From positions 1-10,219 of the forward strand of contig NWUY0303875857.1 of NCBI GenBank assembly GCA_004151065.3: a stretch of DNA of 10,219 nucleotides. Reading direction: 5' to 3'. Position 1 is the stretch's first letter; each line of letters opens with the position of its first letter. Below the pieces are notes generated by a model. It did not search any database and had not been told where the DNA came from. It saw only the letters and a list, made by a program, of their open reading frames with translations. The DNA comes from Larix sibirica (lineage: Eukaryota; Streptophyta; Pinopsida; Pinales; Pinaceae). Of the stretch, positions 1 through 8,300 are shown piece after piece. Made by a program: the position numbers and the translations under genes.

Positions 1-123
1 AAAGCTGGGTTTTCAGTAGCTAATGAACAATTGCAATGTCCGCCTAAGCCACCGAAACCTAAGTTTTTCTTTTTGAAGGAAAAACAAGATCCAATGTTGT
101 TTCGAACTTTATTACCTACTTGA
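1..123 (+). CDS. Possible 3'-terminal coding exon of an unrecognised gene (partial)
   Basis: Frame 1 is open from the window edge for 40 codons and closes with TGA at 121-123. The translation is rich in Lys, Pro and Phe (it includes QCPPKPPKPKFFFLKEK) and ends in FRTLLPT. I do not recognise a family or domain. The stretch is less AT-rich than what follows, and a canonical AATAAA lies about 20 bases after the stop, which fits the end of a plant gene. However, 40 open codons can occur by chance, and the upstream sequence is missing, so exon structure cannot be tested. TTTTCAG at 10-16 could also be a 3' splice site, in which case the exon would begin at 17. Transcript data would decide. Confidence 0.3.
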   Translation, partial: KAGFSVANEQLQCPPKPPKPKFFFLKEKQDPMLFRTLLPT

Positions 124-1481
124 AATTCTCAAAAATGAGCCAAAAATAAATATAAAAATGTATTTTTGAATGACTTCCTGTCTCCAAGAAAACAACTTGA
201 CTATGTTTTTTTAGGAGATAACAGTGACATCTCCATTACTATCCCTTCCAAAAAAAACAAAGTTTACAAAAACGAATGCGTGCAGAAGAAGATAGAGTTA
301 TCCTCTGTCTGTGGAGACCTCCCCCCTGAGAAATCGAAATGCCTCTCATTCTATAGGCGATAAAGTGCCTTCAAAAGGATGAAACAAATTTCAGAAAAAT
401 CCTCCTTTTCCTCCGTTTTGTTTGATGAATCGGCCTTTATTTTATGTTATCTTCAAGGAAATTTATCCAAGGAAACTTCACAACTTCTCAGCAATTAACT
501 CACAATCTTGCGAAAATCCTTTGGGATCTAATAAACTTTCTTTGTCCAGTAACTATCTTTTATCCTGCACAACAATCCATAGTTAATTCGTAAAACAGTA
601 AAATTAAAAACATTAAAAGAACTATTGTGAAAATGAAACTATGCAGAGAAGGAGTGAGTTTTTCCCTTTTCATCGATCTGGTATTCTTTTCTAATGGAAC
701 CACGTTTAAATTCTAATTTGTAAGAGCGACAGAATAGTTCCATGTTTCTGCGATTTGTTGAATTGATTCCCATCCTATTCACTCTATAGTCAAAATCAAA
801 CTAGTTAAAAAAAATAATGAAACTAGGCAATTGATCGGTGGATTGATCCTTCAATCTGCTGAAATTAGTTTTGCTTTTACTGTGCCGGTAAAAATTTTGC
901 ATCAACCTGTTGCGAATGGTTAAGATATTAGCGTAGTTCAAGAAAACTAATCAGGCGCCCAGCCTCCGTATTTTGATGGAAATACAATAAATGGAAACAA
1001 TAACAGAAACTTGAGCATTCTAATAGCATGAAATTATGGCATATTTTGGGCTTGCTTTGACACATTTTTTTCACAGCAACAGAGCCAGTGAACTTCCCTC
1101 ACGAGCCGCTAACAAACATTCAATCACAAGGCCAACATCATCTGTAGCAATTAATGGTATAGTGCAACCGAGTCTTTTGATGGACGGATGTATCTTTGCA
1201 ACATGGCCATTTTGGCGAGTTGGTGGACCGGCGAAAATTCATCATTCTTGTGACATCTATAATCCTTTTACATGGTTGGTAATGATTTGGCAGTTTTATT
1301 TAACACGCGTCTCTATTCTTTCAAAGATATGGTGTAATAACTTTGTGGAGGTTGATGAGTATTGAAGATTCATTTATTGCTTTGAAAACGTGTAGCTACT
1401 TATGGAATCTGCGAACTGGTAATAACTGGCTCATGATTTCATGGCAGTGACTTATTCATCTTTGCATTACCACATTCCACC
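124..1481. other. AT-rich stretch with no supported gene
   Basis: This stretch holds no domain, RNA gene or transposon end that I can recognise. Two open frames occur on the plus strand: 166-363 (65 codons, no ATG at its start) and 1036-1365 (109 codons, ATG start). Neither has a recognisable motif, and their composition is that of the surrounding sequence. The region may be 3' flank, intron or degraded repeat. If the splice site at 1525 is real, the part just before it would be intron. Confidence 0.5.
145..150 (+). terminator. Candidate polyadenylation signal AATAAA
   Basis: The canonical hexamer AATAAA lies 21 bases after the TGA of the possible terminal exon, in an A-rich stretch. Plants use this signal loosely and the motif is common by chance in AT-rich DNA, so it supports that exon only weakly. 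Confidence 0.25.
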
Positions 1482-1525
1482 TGCTGGCATTAATTTTATT
1501 TATTTTTACTTCCTTTCAATTGTAG
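1482..1525 (+). promoter_or_regulatory. Candidate plant 3' splice site (branch region, U-rich tract, TTGTAG)
   Basis: A T-rich tract leads into CAATTGTAG, ending in AG at 1524-1525, with a branch-like CATTAAT some 35 bases upstream. This is a good match to plant intron 3' ends. It stands out because the sequence after it is open in one frame right up to the LINE tail. There is no transcript evidence, and TTGTAG-type sites are frequent in AT-rich plant DNA. Confidence 0.3.
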
Positions 1526-1567
1526 GGCACTCTTATGTCTAACGTGTCAAGCGATTTGGTCGAAATC
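1526..1567 (+). pseudogene. Possible exon fragment cut by the LINE insertion
   Basis: Directly after the candidate splice site there are 14 open codons (GTLMSNVSSDLVEI) that stop exactly where the poly-T of the LINE begins. The mix of residues looks like normal protein, but the piece is far too short to identify. If it is real, the LINE inserted antisense into an exon, and the remainder would lie to the right of the LINE 5' end. I could not find a convincing continuation there. It may be chance. Confidence 0.2.
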
Positions 1568-1575
1568 TTTTTTTT
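1568..1575 (-). other. LINE poly-A tail (T8 on the plus strand)
   Basis: Eight T residues on the plus strand correspond to an A8 run at the 3' end of the minus-strand element, right after a 3' UTR of L1 character. A short A tail is the expected mark of target-primed reverse transcription. It sets the 3' edge of the LINE at 1568. Confidence 0.7.
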
Positions 1576-1860
1576 CACAGAAAAAAGACATACATTATTG
1601 AAAAAGTATCAAATTGCAAAATACCAGTACATAACAGACACCAAGACAGCCCCACCACAGGCCAAAGTGAAGACAAGACCACCCCGAGTCTCCCATATTG
1701 GAGAGAAAAGACACAACCCCTATCTTGGGTCAGAAAAATAACGCGATATACCCCCAGTAGATATAAAACACAGAAAAGTACGAAAGAAATGAAATAATAT
1801 ACAAATATGAAGATATAGATGGACAAAATTATCGTCGATAAAAGAGCACAAAAAGGACCA
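1576..1860 (-). other. LINE 3' UTR
   Basis: About 285 bp separate the ORF2 stop from the A tail. Read on the minus strand the distal half is rich in G and T (GGCCTGTGGTGGGGC is an example) and then turns AT-rich before the tail. Such G/T-rich 3' UTRs are common in plant L1 elements. A plus-strand frame at 1535-1741 runs across the tail into this UTR and has no meaning as a gene. Confidence 0.65.
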
Positions 1861-2523
1861 TCAAACAGAGAAAAGGTTCCAGAAACCCTGAGAGGGGAAA
1901 CTGCCCTTCAAAGTCTCATAATATATACTGCAAGCCACAGATCCGAGACCACGACGGGAGAGAGAATCCGCCATAGTGTTGTGTTCATGGTAGATATGGA
2001 TAATAGATGTCTGTGGACAGAGACAGATAAGAGACATAGTCTGATCCAACCAAGTAGTCAGAGCCAAGGCATTTATAGAAGCTTCAGCATTTGCCCAGTT
2101 CAAGATAATCATCAAGTCAGCCTGCTCCAAGGAAATCTCAGTTATATTTGAGAAAAAAAGTGCAAACCATAACGATAAAAATTCCCCTTTCGAATTTGTA
2201 CCATCGCCACCATGAAACCAGAGCTTTATATGATCTCCATTAGTAAGTTCAATAAATACTCTAACACCACATTTTCCGGAAGAAGAAGAAGCAGCACCAT
2301 CAAATCTAGCTTTGTTTCCAGAACGTAGAAGACGTGGGGGATGTGATAGACAGTCAACCATAGATGTAGCTCCATGCAAAATGCAATCATACTCGGAAAA
2401 GAGAGTGCGGACCTGAATTGCCACCCTACCAGCCGCCGGAACAATATTTTCAAAAATAATTAAATTCCTAGACCTCCAGATCGTCCAAAAAAGTAGACGG
2501 CAAAACCCCCAGCTTTTTGTCAA
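1861..2523 (-). pseudogene. ORF2 C-terminal RNase H domain
   Basis: After a frameshift near 2520 the frame runs open to the TGA at 1861. FWTIWRSRNLIIFEN is a conserved link in plant LINEs before RNase H. The domain then shows FDGAA (first catalytic Asp, about 2301-2299), GTNSKGEFLSLW (catalytic Glu near 2184), an Asp in EQADLMIIL (near 2118) and HNTMADSLSRRGL (last Asp near 1968). All four acidic positions are kept. The FDGA...GTN.KAE...AD.LS pattern is that of RVT_3-type RNase H, reported in plant L1 elements as an acquired archaea-like domain. The EGDS-type motif is altered here (EQAD). RNase H would cut the RNA strand of the RNA-DNA hybrid. Confidence 0.85.
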
Positions 2524-2626
2524 AATTGCAAACACCTTGGAACCATAGTTGGATAGTAGATTGACAGTCGAAATGAAAGGGAGCAAAAGGGTCCCCCAAA
2601 AACCTGCAAACCGACACAGTAAATGG

Positions 2627-3549
2627 GCAAACAATAAATAAATGGACCAGAGTTTCGGCAGCATGGAGACAAAGTGGACAAATGCCAGGACCCGAGTAAC
2701 CCTCCTTTGCAGATTGGGCCAGATCAAGATCTTCTCCGACATCATTAGCCAAATAAAAACCCTGACAGTAGGTGGAATGCTCCACTTCCATATCTGAACA
2801 TGCCACCACTAACGAGAGAATGTATTATTTGAGCAAAGTGCCAAATATGCCTGCTTTGCTGAGACCGTGCCATCAGCAGTATTCCACGTCCATAGGAGAC
2901 AGTCATCTCCAACCCCGATCTTGATATTTGCCTGATATAGATCGAGGATAAACGCATTCCACTCAGCCGCTAATGAACCTGTCAGTGCCAATTGTGACGC
3001 ATTCAACCAAGTATTGAATGTAGTCGACGGCAACTTCGTAGCCAGAATGTGGTAGAGAGAATAAACTCCTCTGCATCTCAGATGATGTAATAGAAAGGGA
3101 GAGAGTAAAATTTTTAGGCCCGCCCACAATGGGGTCAACACCAATGAGTATGTGCCAGCCGTCACCTGGAACCCATGCAAGCCAATCAGCAACCACCTGA
3201 TACGACGAAAGGAGACCGGCCCATATATTTGAAATACTTTTCATGGATCGGCGACCAAATCTGATCCATTGAACACGGGTTAAATTTCCAAAGTATTTAT
3301 CTTTGATTATATCGCCCCAGACACTTTCTGCATTTAACACACGCCATAAGCTTTTCGCCAGTAATGCAGCAGAGAATTTGTAGATGTTCTTTATCGACCA
3401 GCCTCACTGTGCATATGGACGGGCCAGAGTATTCCAATCCAGTAAATGCATTTTCTGATGTCCATTCCCCGCCCAGATAAAGTGATGAATCAATTTACGA
3501 ATACAGGTAAGTATGGTTTTTGGTATTTTACACAGTGAAAACCAATAAA
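2627..3549 (-). pseudogene. ORF2 thumb/connection region and zf-RVT motif, frameshifted
   Basis: Three joined frames cover this part. From about 3549 to 3060 the frame carries HHFIWAGNGHQKMHLLDW, then ALLAKSLWR and WVPGDGWHILIG with DPI; these match the conserved region after RT in plant LINEs. A TGA sits at 3404-3406 within the place of the usual GGLGI motif. Near 3060 it shifts to a frame with WTWNTADGTVSAKQAY and, past the TAG at 2809, IWKWSIPPTVRVFIW. Near 2695 it shifts again to CPLCLHAAETLVHLFIVC, the zf-RVT signature of Cys-x2-Cys then His-x4-Cys. The role of zf-RVT is not settled; nucleic acid binding is usually supposed. Confidence 0.8.
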
Positions 3550-4944
3550 CACCAAATTCTGTAAGACATACCTCACAAGTACCAGACGGCCCCCTCTGGA
3601 GAGCCATCTCCACTGCCGATGGTGAATACGAGATTCAAATTTCTTAAGAAGCCATCTCCAATCTGCCAGTTTGTAACCATTAGGCTTAAGGAAATAGCCA
3701 AGGTAGAAGGTACCTTCATTTAGTTCACCAACAGGGAAAGGCATGATAGATATTATTTCAAGAAGATCCCTACCCTCCAAATTATTCTTCAGTAATTTGG
3801 ATTTCTTTTCGTTGATCAGCATACCAGAAGATTTACAGAACCGATGTAATATATTCCACATATGACACCATTTCACAACATCTGCAAGATTGAAAAGCAT
3901 AATGTCATCTACCAAAAATTGACGTGTAATGGAAATGTGGGGAGATACCTGGATACCGGATAACATTGACAGATCTTTTGCTTTATGTATCATCCTGCTC
4001 AAACCTTCAATCACAATCAGAAAGATCAGTGGGGAAAGTGGGCATCCCTGACGCAATCCCCCCGAGCTCATAAAAAATTCCGTAGGACATCCATTTATCA
4101 AAATGGAGTAACTGACAGGCGTTATACAGGCAAAGATCCATTTTATAGCTCCCCATGGAATGCCAATCTGGACCAAAGCTAGTCGCAGAAAGGACCAATT
4201 AACATTATCATATGCCCGTGTGAGATCTAGCTGCAGAATCAAACCCTGTAGTTTTTTAGTTTTGATACTATGCATTGCTTCCTGGGCCACCCCGACCGCA
4301 TCAAGTATTTTCCTTTCATCCAGAAACCCATATTGCTCCAAAGAGAGTTCCCGGGAAAGTGCAGGTTTGATCCTAGAGGCAATAATTTTTGAGATGATCT
4401 TATATACCAGATTGCATAATGAAATAGGCCTGAAGTCCAGAAAAGTCGAGGGGTTGGAAATCTTTGGAATAAGGGTCACGAATGTAGCGTTAATGGCCCT
4501 CGCCACCTGCCCCATCAGGCGGGTTTCTTCCACCATCTCAAGTATATCAGGACCCATAATGTCAACAAATTTCAAGAAAAGTTCTGCGGTCCAGCCATCT
4601 GGGCCCGGACTTTTATTTTTAGCAAATCCTTTTAAAACTACATGTATCTCCATCAATGTAACAGGAAGCATGAGATCATTACCTTCCTGCTCTGAGAAAA
4701 TCCGTGGGTAGTCTTTAATGATCCCAATTTGTTCAATAAGTGTGGTATGACCCGGATCACTGTAATAGTCTTTGAAGTGGTTAATGGCCTCCCTGTTCAA
4801 ATCCACAGGATCAGAAATAGTAACCCCAGACCAGCCAGTCAGTTGCCAGATAGAGTTAATAACCCGCCGATTGTTGGCAAATCGCTGAAAAAAAATTGTA
4901 TTTTTGTCTCCCAATGAGACCCATAGGGCCCTACTTTTTAACCA
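3490..4944 (-). pseudogene. ORF2 reverse transcriptase domain (longest open piece)
   Basis: This frame is open for more than 470 codons after the TAG at 4945. Counting residues from 4914, visible RT motifs are KSPGPDG (101-107), FRPISLCN (161-168), motif A LDLTRAYD with Asp 230, motif B GLRQGCPLSP (287-296 region) and motif C FLVDDIMLF with Asp 336 and Asp 337. All three catalytic Asp are kept. Motif C reads VDD where plant LINEs normally have FADD. SRALW and LGDKNTIFF just before it mark the linker typical of these ORF2 proteins. The true reading shifts frame near 3549, where one T seems lost from a T run (minus strand GTGTTTATTGG). The last 20 or so residues of this open piece are therefore out of frame. 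Confidence 0.9.
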
Positions 4945-5205
4945 CTAGGATGCTTCTGCTAGGTTCTACAATATTAAAAGGCGACTCTCCAGCTCCATCA
5001 ATGATACCTGAGCCACATCTGGAAGTGGTCCACCCATGTGAGCCTCACTTAGTGCCTTGATTTGAGACTCAATATCCTTAATAGCCAAACGATCCAACTC
5101 TTTGTGTGTCCGCACCCAATCTTTAACCACCCCCTTTAAATGCCTTAACTTCCATATTAATCTTTGGTTGGCCGAAGATTGCCCCACAGACCCCACATTA
5201 TACCA

Positions 5206-5988
5206 TTATGAGCACACCAACCTGCAGAAACCATCTATCTGTAATAAGCTATGATTGAATTTGAAAGGGTATGGAGTTTTAGATTCCACAACATCCACCT
5301 CCAACAAAATAGGCCGATGATCAGATAGTGAGGACAGGACCGTCCATGTTTTGAATTGTTGCCACCGAAGAGTCAGTTTATCAACCATCATAAATCTATC
5401 CAGACGTTTGGAGATCATCCCATCATCTTTACGTCCATTGCACCATGTTGGACCCATGGGAAGAGGTTGAATATCAATTAAACCCAACTCCGCAAAGAAA
5501 TCTGAAAAGTGGGTGTTAAGTGGATCAATCCTAGAACCCACACCCCAAGTTTCAGCAGATGAAAGGGTGATATTAAAGTCACCTACCAAAATCAGATTTT
5601 CACAGTTTAAGAGACCCCCGGATTTGGCAGAGTTCCAAAAGTGTAACCGATCAGCATACGGGGTGTAAATATTTATAAAATTAACCACCTCAGAGAAGCC
5701 ACGAATATGACCCTCCAGGAGTATTCCCAGATCCGTAGAAAAAGCAGACAAATGAAAGATATTGGGGTCCCAAGCCGACAATAGGCCCCCAGACAAGCCA
5801 TCAGCATCACTCGAGCAAATAACCCAATCCTTTCTAATGCTATTAAAAAATAAGCGAGCCTTGACCGCCGATACCATGGTCTCCTAAAGAAATATCATGT
5901 CCGGTTTTAGAGGGTCCAGTATACCTTTGAGGGCCAATCTTTTCTGAGGGCCCCCAATCCCTGTAATGTTTAGCGAGAAAAGGATCAT
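5206..5988 (-). pseudogene. ORF2 N-terminal EEP (APE-like) endonuclease domain
   Basis: The domain opens with SLNITGIGGPQKR, the plant L1 counterpart of the N-x-R-G-L-G start. It continues with MIFL-stop-ET, where family members read FLQET; the catalytic Glu is kept and the stop replaces the Gln before it. Further motifs in order are NIYTPY, LVGDFNITL (with the conserved Asp and Asn), PTWCNGR followed by SKRLDRFM, and SDHRPILLE with the catalytic Asp-His pair. These are the motifs of metal-dependent endonucleases that make the first nick in target-primed reverse transcription. Apart from the TAG at 5884-5886 the domain is open for about 223 codons until the TAA at 5206-5208. Confidence 0.88.
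5985..5988 (-). promoter_or_regulatory. ORF1 stop / ORF2 start overlap (ATGA)
   Basis: On the minus strand ORF1 ends in AAT AGA TGA, and the ATG of ORF2 lies within AGA TGA, giving the four-base overlap ATGA. Stop-start overlaps of this kind are used by several retroelements to start the second protein by termination-reinitiation. Use here is inferred. Both frames are well supported next to the junction: ORF1 ends LAQVNR and ORF2 begins MILFSLNITGIGGPQKR. Confidence 0.65.
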
Positions 5989-6460
5989 CTATTGACCTGA
6001 GCAAGGGCCTTCATGTCTCTAAGAGCCCGTTTTGTAGTCAATGAGGTATTGGAAGTAGAAGATACCAGAGATGTGTCATTAGAGGAGGCGACCACCATAT
6101 TCTATTTTCCCTTCCGAGCACTCCTAGTCTTGATGGGCGAAAATTGGGCGATACCCCCCTTCCTGACACCTTTTATAGTTAAAGCAAGGTCTATTATCTC
6201 AGCCGATGGAGGAGGATGTTCCATATTTCCCCCATCCAAAGGAATATTTTCCAAATAAGTAGTAAGAGGGGATTTATTTTTGACAATTTCTGCATATGAT
6301 GGAGCCTCAACAGTCCGTTGATCATGTTCATCCAGAATCCTATCCCCGGGTTGTTCGGACAGACTAGTGGTTACTGGAAGGGAACAGGGTATATCGGGGG
6401 GAGAAGATATGGGAGGGGACCCGACCGAATCAATGAGGTATTCACAACACAAACATCCAC
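5985..6460 (-). pseudogene. ORF1 C-terminal tail after the frameshift
   Basis: Up to about 6460 the frame reads DPLDVDVCVVNTSLI. The continuation is in another frame, LIDSVGSPPISSPPDIPC, then PSYAEIVKNKSPLTTYLENI, GVRKGGIAQFSPIKTRSARKGK, a TAG at 6102-6104, and a further 38 codons to the TGA. The SYAEIVKNK block resembles a segment common in plant LINE ORF1 tails. The end is Lys/Arg-rich, as expected for nucleic acid binding. The exact base of the frameshift cannot be fixed by eye. Confidence 0.7.
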
Positions 6461-6889
6461 ATCAAGGGGATCCTGAACACTGTGTGAAGTCTCTGGAGCA
6501 CAAACCCCCCCAATAGCCGGAGCCATAGTTGGGGAGGGAGAATGATTATTCAAAGGTATCGATGGGTCATGTTCCACCGGTGTAGCAAAGCCCAAGTAGA
6601 AAGTAGGAGGGCCCCCAATAATACCTTCTCCAATGCGGTCCCCCTTACCATCCAATCCAATCAGAAGTGCAATATCTTCTTTTGTTAAAGAAGCAGAGAA
6701 GGAGGGATCAAGGTTTGCCAACTTACCAATGATATGCGACGACCTATTCATAGCATCATGCACATTCATGGGAAATGGAGTAGACTGATGTACACCCTCG
6801 ACATCACCATCTGAAGAAGTGTTATTGTCCGAGGTCCATGCCCGAGCTTCATCAGCCGAGTCCCTATCGAATCCAGAGATAGTATCAGG

Positions 6890-7540
6890 GCACTCCCTCT
6901 ACAGATGCCCCACAGCCTTACACTTTGAACATCTAAAAGGAACACCCCAATAGTCCAGGAGCTGACTATAATGCTTATCCCGCCAGACAATCTCCACCAA
7001 TTCAAAGAGTCCACGAGCCATGTCAATCTCAACAAGTACCCGTCCCACCCGAGGGTCCATACCATTTAGGGTACCCTCAGAAAGGTGGATAAAACGACCT
7101 AGATGGTTGGCCACAACCATGAAACCCTCCTTGTGCCACATAACCAAAGGGAAGTCAGGGAGAAGAACCCATAAATGATGAAAACGCACCCTCTCCGTGA
7201 CAGGGTCAAAACCCATATGCCATCTATTCAGCATGAGGATACCATTTCCCTTGATCCATATATTTCCCAAAATAAGATCAGCATGGCATTCCATCCTGAA
7301 GTAAAAAACGTACTAGCCCGTGCTCATAATGAATATCTCTGGTCGGCAGCCTATCAGTTTAGACCAGTTTGTCGAGACACAGGAGTCGATATCCTTAGGA
7401 TGCATGACCCCATATGTGAATTTCCCCACCAGGGCCTTCATGGAGAGGGCTACAATAGCCTCCAGACCGGATAGTCGGTCCATCAAAAGTTCAGACTCCC
7501 TTGACCCCTTGATTTTAACTTGTAGTTCTTCCGATTGCAA
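6890..7540 (-). pseudogene. ORF1 DUF4283-like domain and CCHC zinc knuckle
   Basis: The frame shows LVGKFTYGVMHPKDI and NWSKLIGCRPEIFIM, then across the TAG at 7313 YVFYFRMECHADLIL, GILMLNRWHMGFDP, FHHLWVLLPDFPLVMW and VANHLGRFI. This is the usual order of conserved blocks in plant DUF4283 proteins of LINE origin. It is followed by the zf-CCHC_4 type lead-in RGLFELVEIVWRDKHYSQLL and the knuckle CSKCKAVGHL-stop-REC (6931-6890). The knuckle keeps Cys, Cys, His and Cys in C-x2-C-x4-H-x4-C spacing, but a TAG at 6899-6901 falls inside the last spacer. Confidence 0.85.
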
Positions 7541-7984
7541 ACCCCCCCATGATGCTTATGACCAAGGACGGTATTTGTTCTTGAAACTTGGAGTCGACAC
7601 ATAAATATTAATAGGGATTGTAGACCCCTCGGCTGAGGACCTATTCTCAATAGCTTCATGGGATAAAGACAGGTTCTCCCCCTCAACCGTGCCCGAGAGG
7701 ATATTTAAACCATTTCCCAAATTCTGATCAGCATATTGAGCACATGCCTTCCACATACGCCAAAAATCTGCATCGCACTGGGAAGCACTGACACCTGCCC
7801 ACCACTCCTCCGAGTTTTGTTTGCTTTCCTCATTTGTAGCCCCCGGCACACGATCCTAACAAGATTCCATACCCCGGGAGGAATATATAGCCACTCAAGT
7901 ATATGGACAAAAATAATCTTTAACCTAAGTTAATCCAGAGAGACTGTGACTAGTTTAACCCACCTTGTCCAAAATATCCATCAT

Positions 7985-8300
7985 AGTCACCCAGTTCCAC
8001 TGAAAACAGGTCATCTCGAAAAATCACAGGTGCCTAGCTCACCAGGTTTTTAGACCATATAAACTCATATGTTCACCAATATAAAACGTCCAAATGAACC
8101 CAGTGCCCATGCCCGTTAACCAAAAGATCACTACCAGGTCTCATAAACACACAGGTAACATGTCTCAGATCAACCATTAATCCATGGGGATTACACCGGT
8201 CGTGTCTGTTGATATGAAACACTTGAATAATATTTTGGCTATGAGTTAATCGCCAACTCAACGATGATTGGTAAACGCGTGGTGTATCCTTATTCAAGAG
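7985..8300 (-). other. Probable LINE 5' UTR
   Basis: These bases are clearly less AT-rich than the DNA to their right and blend smoothly into the ORF1 start (minus strand ACTGGGTGACT then ATGATGG). Plant L1 elements carry an internal promoter in the 5' UTR, but I see no specific motif to point to. A minus-strand frame of 74 codons (8297-8073) is open here and ends in HWVHLDVLYW; it has no recognised motif. The right edge is uncertain by some tens of bases. Confidence 0.5.

Larger units (their letters stand above)
1861..5988 (-). pseudogene. LINE ORF2: endonuclease / reverse transcriptase / RNase H, broken
   Basis: ORF2 starts at ATG 5988-5986 and ends at TGA 1863-1861, about 1,376 codons, a usual length for plant L1 ORF2. 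Order of regions: EEP endonuclease (about 5988-5240), a linker, reverse transcriptase (about 4700-3800), an RT thumb/connection region, zf-RVT (near 2680-2627) and RNase H (about 2313-1940). In-frame stops lie at 5884, 5206, 4966, 4945, 3404 and 2809 (lowest base of each codon). Frameshifts are inferred near 3549, 3060, 2695 and 2520, because conserved sequence jumps between two minus-strand frames. From 5988 to about 3550 there are only point stops and no indel. In life the protein would nick target DNA and copy element RNA onto it in the nucleus. Its start overlaps the ORF1 stop by four bases, so its translation was probably coupled to ORF1. Confidence 0.9.
5985..7984 (-). pseudogene. LINE ORF1: gag-like RNA-binding protein, broken
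   Basis: ORF1 spans about 666 codons from ATG 7984-7982 (itself followed by a second ATG) to TGA 5987-5985. The start MMDILDKVG is chosen because the same frame runs through all later conserved pieces. Stops lie at 7955, 7925, 7895, 7856, 7556, 7313, 6899 and 6102 (lowest base of each codon). One frameshift falls near 6440-6470. Regions in order: a poorly conserved N-terminal part with EEWWAGVSASQCDADFWRMW, a DUF4283-like domain, a CCHC knuckle, and a long Pro/Ser-rich tail ending in a basic stretch. Proteins of this type coat the element RNA and carry it back to the nucleus. The pile-up of four stops in the first 45 codons means even a short N-terminal product would be tiny. Confidence 0.85.
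1568..8300 (-). mobile_element. Degenerate, nearly full-length plant L1-type LINE with RNase H
   Basis: This non-LTR retrotransposon is read on the minus strand. Seen directly, in order: a leader, a gag-like ORF1 with a CCHC knuckle, an overlapping ORF2 with endonuclease, reverse transcriptase, zf-RVT and RNase H regions, a 3' UTR and an A8 tail. That domain order matches plant L1-clade elements, some of which are known to carry an added RNase H at the ORF2 C-terminus. The sequence from the ORF1 ATG to the tail is about 6.4 kb, a normal full length, so this is not a strongly 5'-truncated copy. Many stops and at least five frameshifts show it is old and inactive. The 5' boundary is uncertain: the base composition changes near 8300, and no clear target-site duplication was found. 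The 3' boundary at 1568 is firmer. Confidence 0.9.

Noticed and set aside
166-363. 65-codon plus-strand open frame
   Set aside because: It starts at TTG and not ATG, has no known motif, and follows a likely 3' UTR signal. Length is ordinary for chance.
1036-1365. 109-codon plus-strand open frame with ATG
   Set aside because: No recognisable domain, no codon signal I can judge, and no clear gene context. It remains possible but unsupported.
1535-1741. 68-codon plus-strand frame starting MSNVSSDLVEI
   Set aside because: Only the first codons are flank. The rest runs across the LINE tail and 3' UTR, so it is not a gene as it stands.
4160-4711. 183-codon plus-strand open frame
   Set aside because: It lies antisense to the reverse transcriptase, whose motifs are unmistakable on the minus strand, so it is a shadow.
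1-8300. A second copy of the 9581-9979 LTR
   Set aside because: I looked for its start (TGTTGGGGTGCC) and end (TTGACAACA) to the left and did not see either, so no complete LTR element is called.
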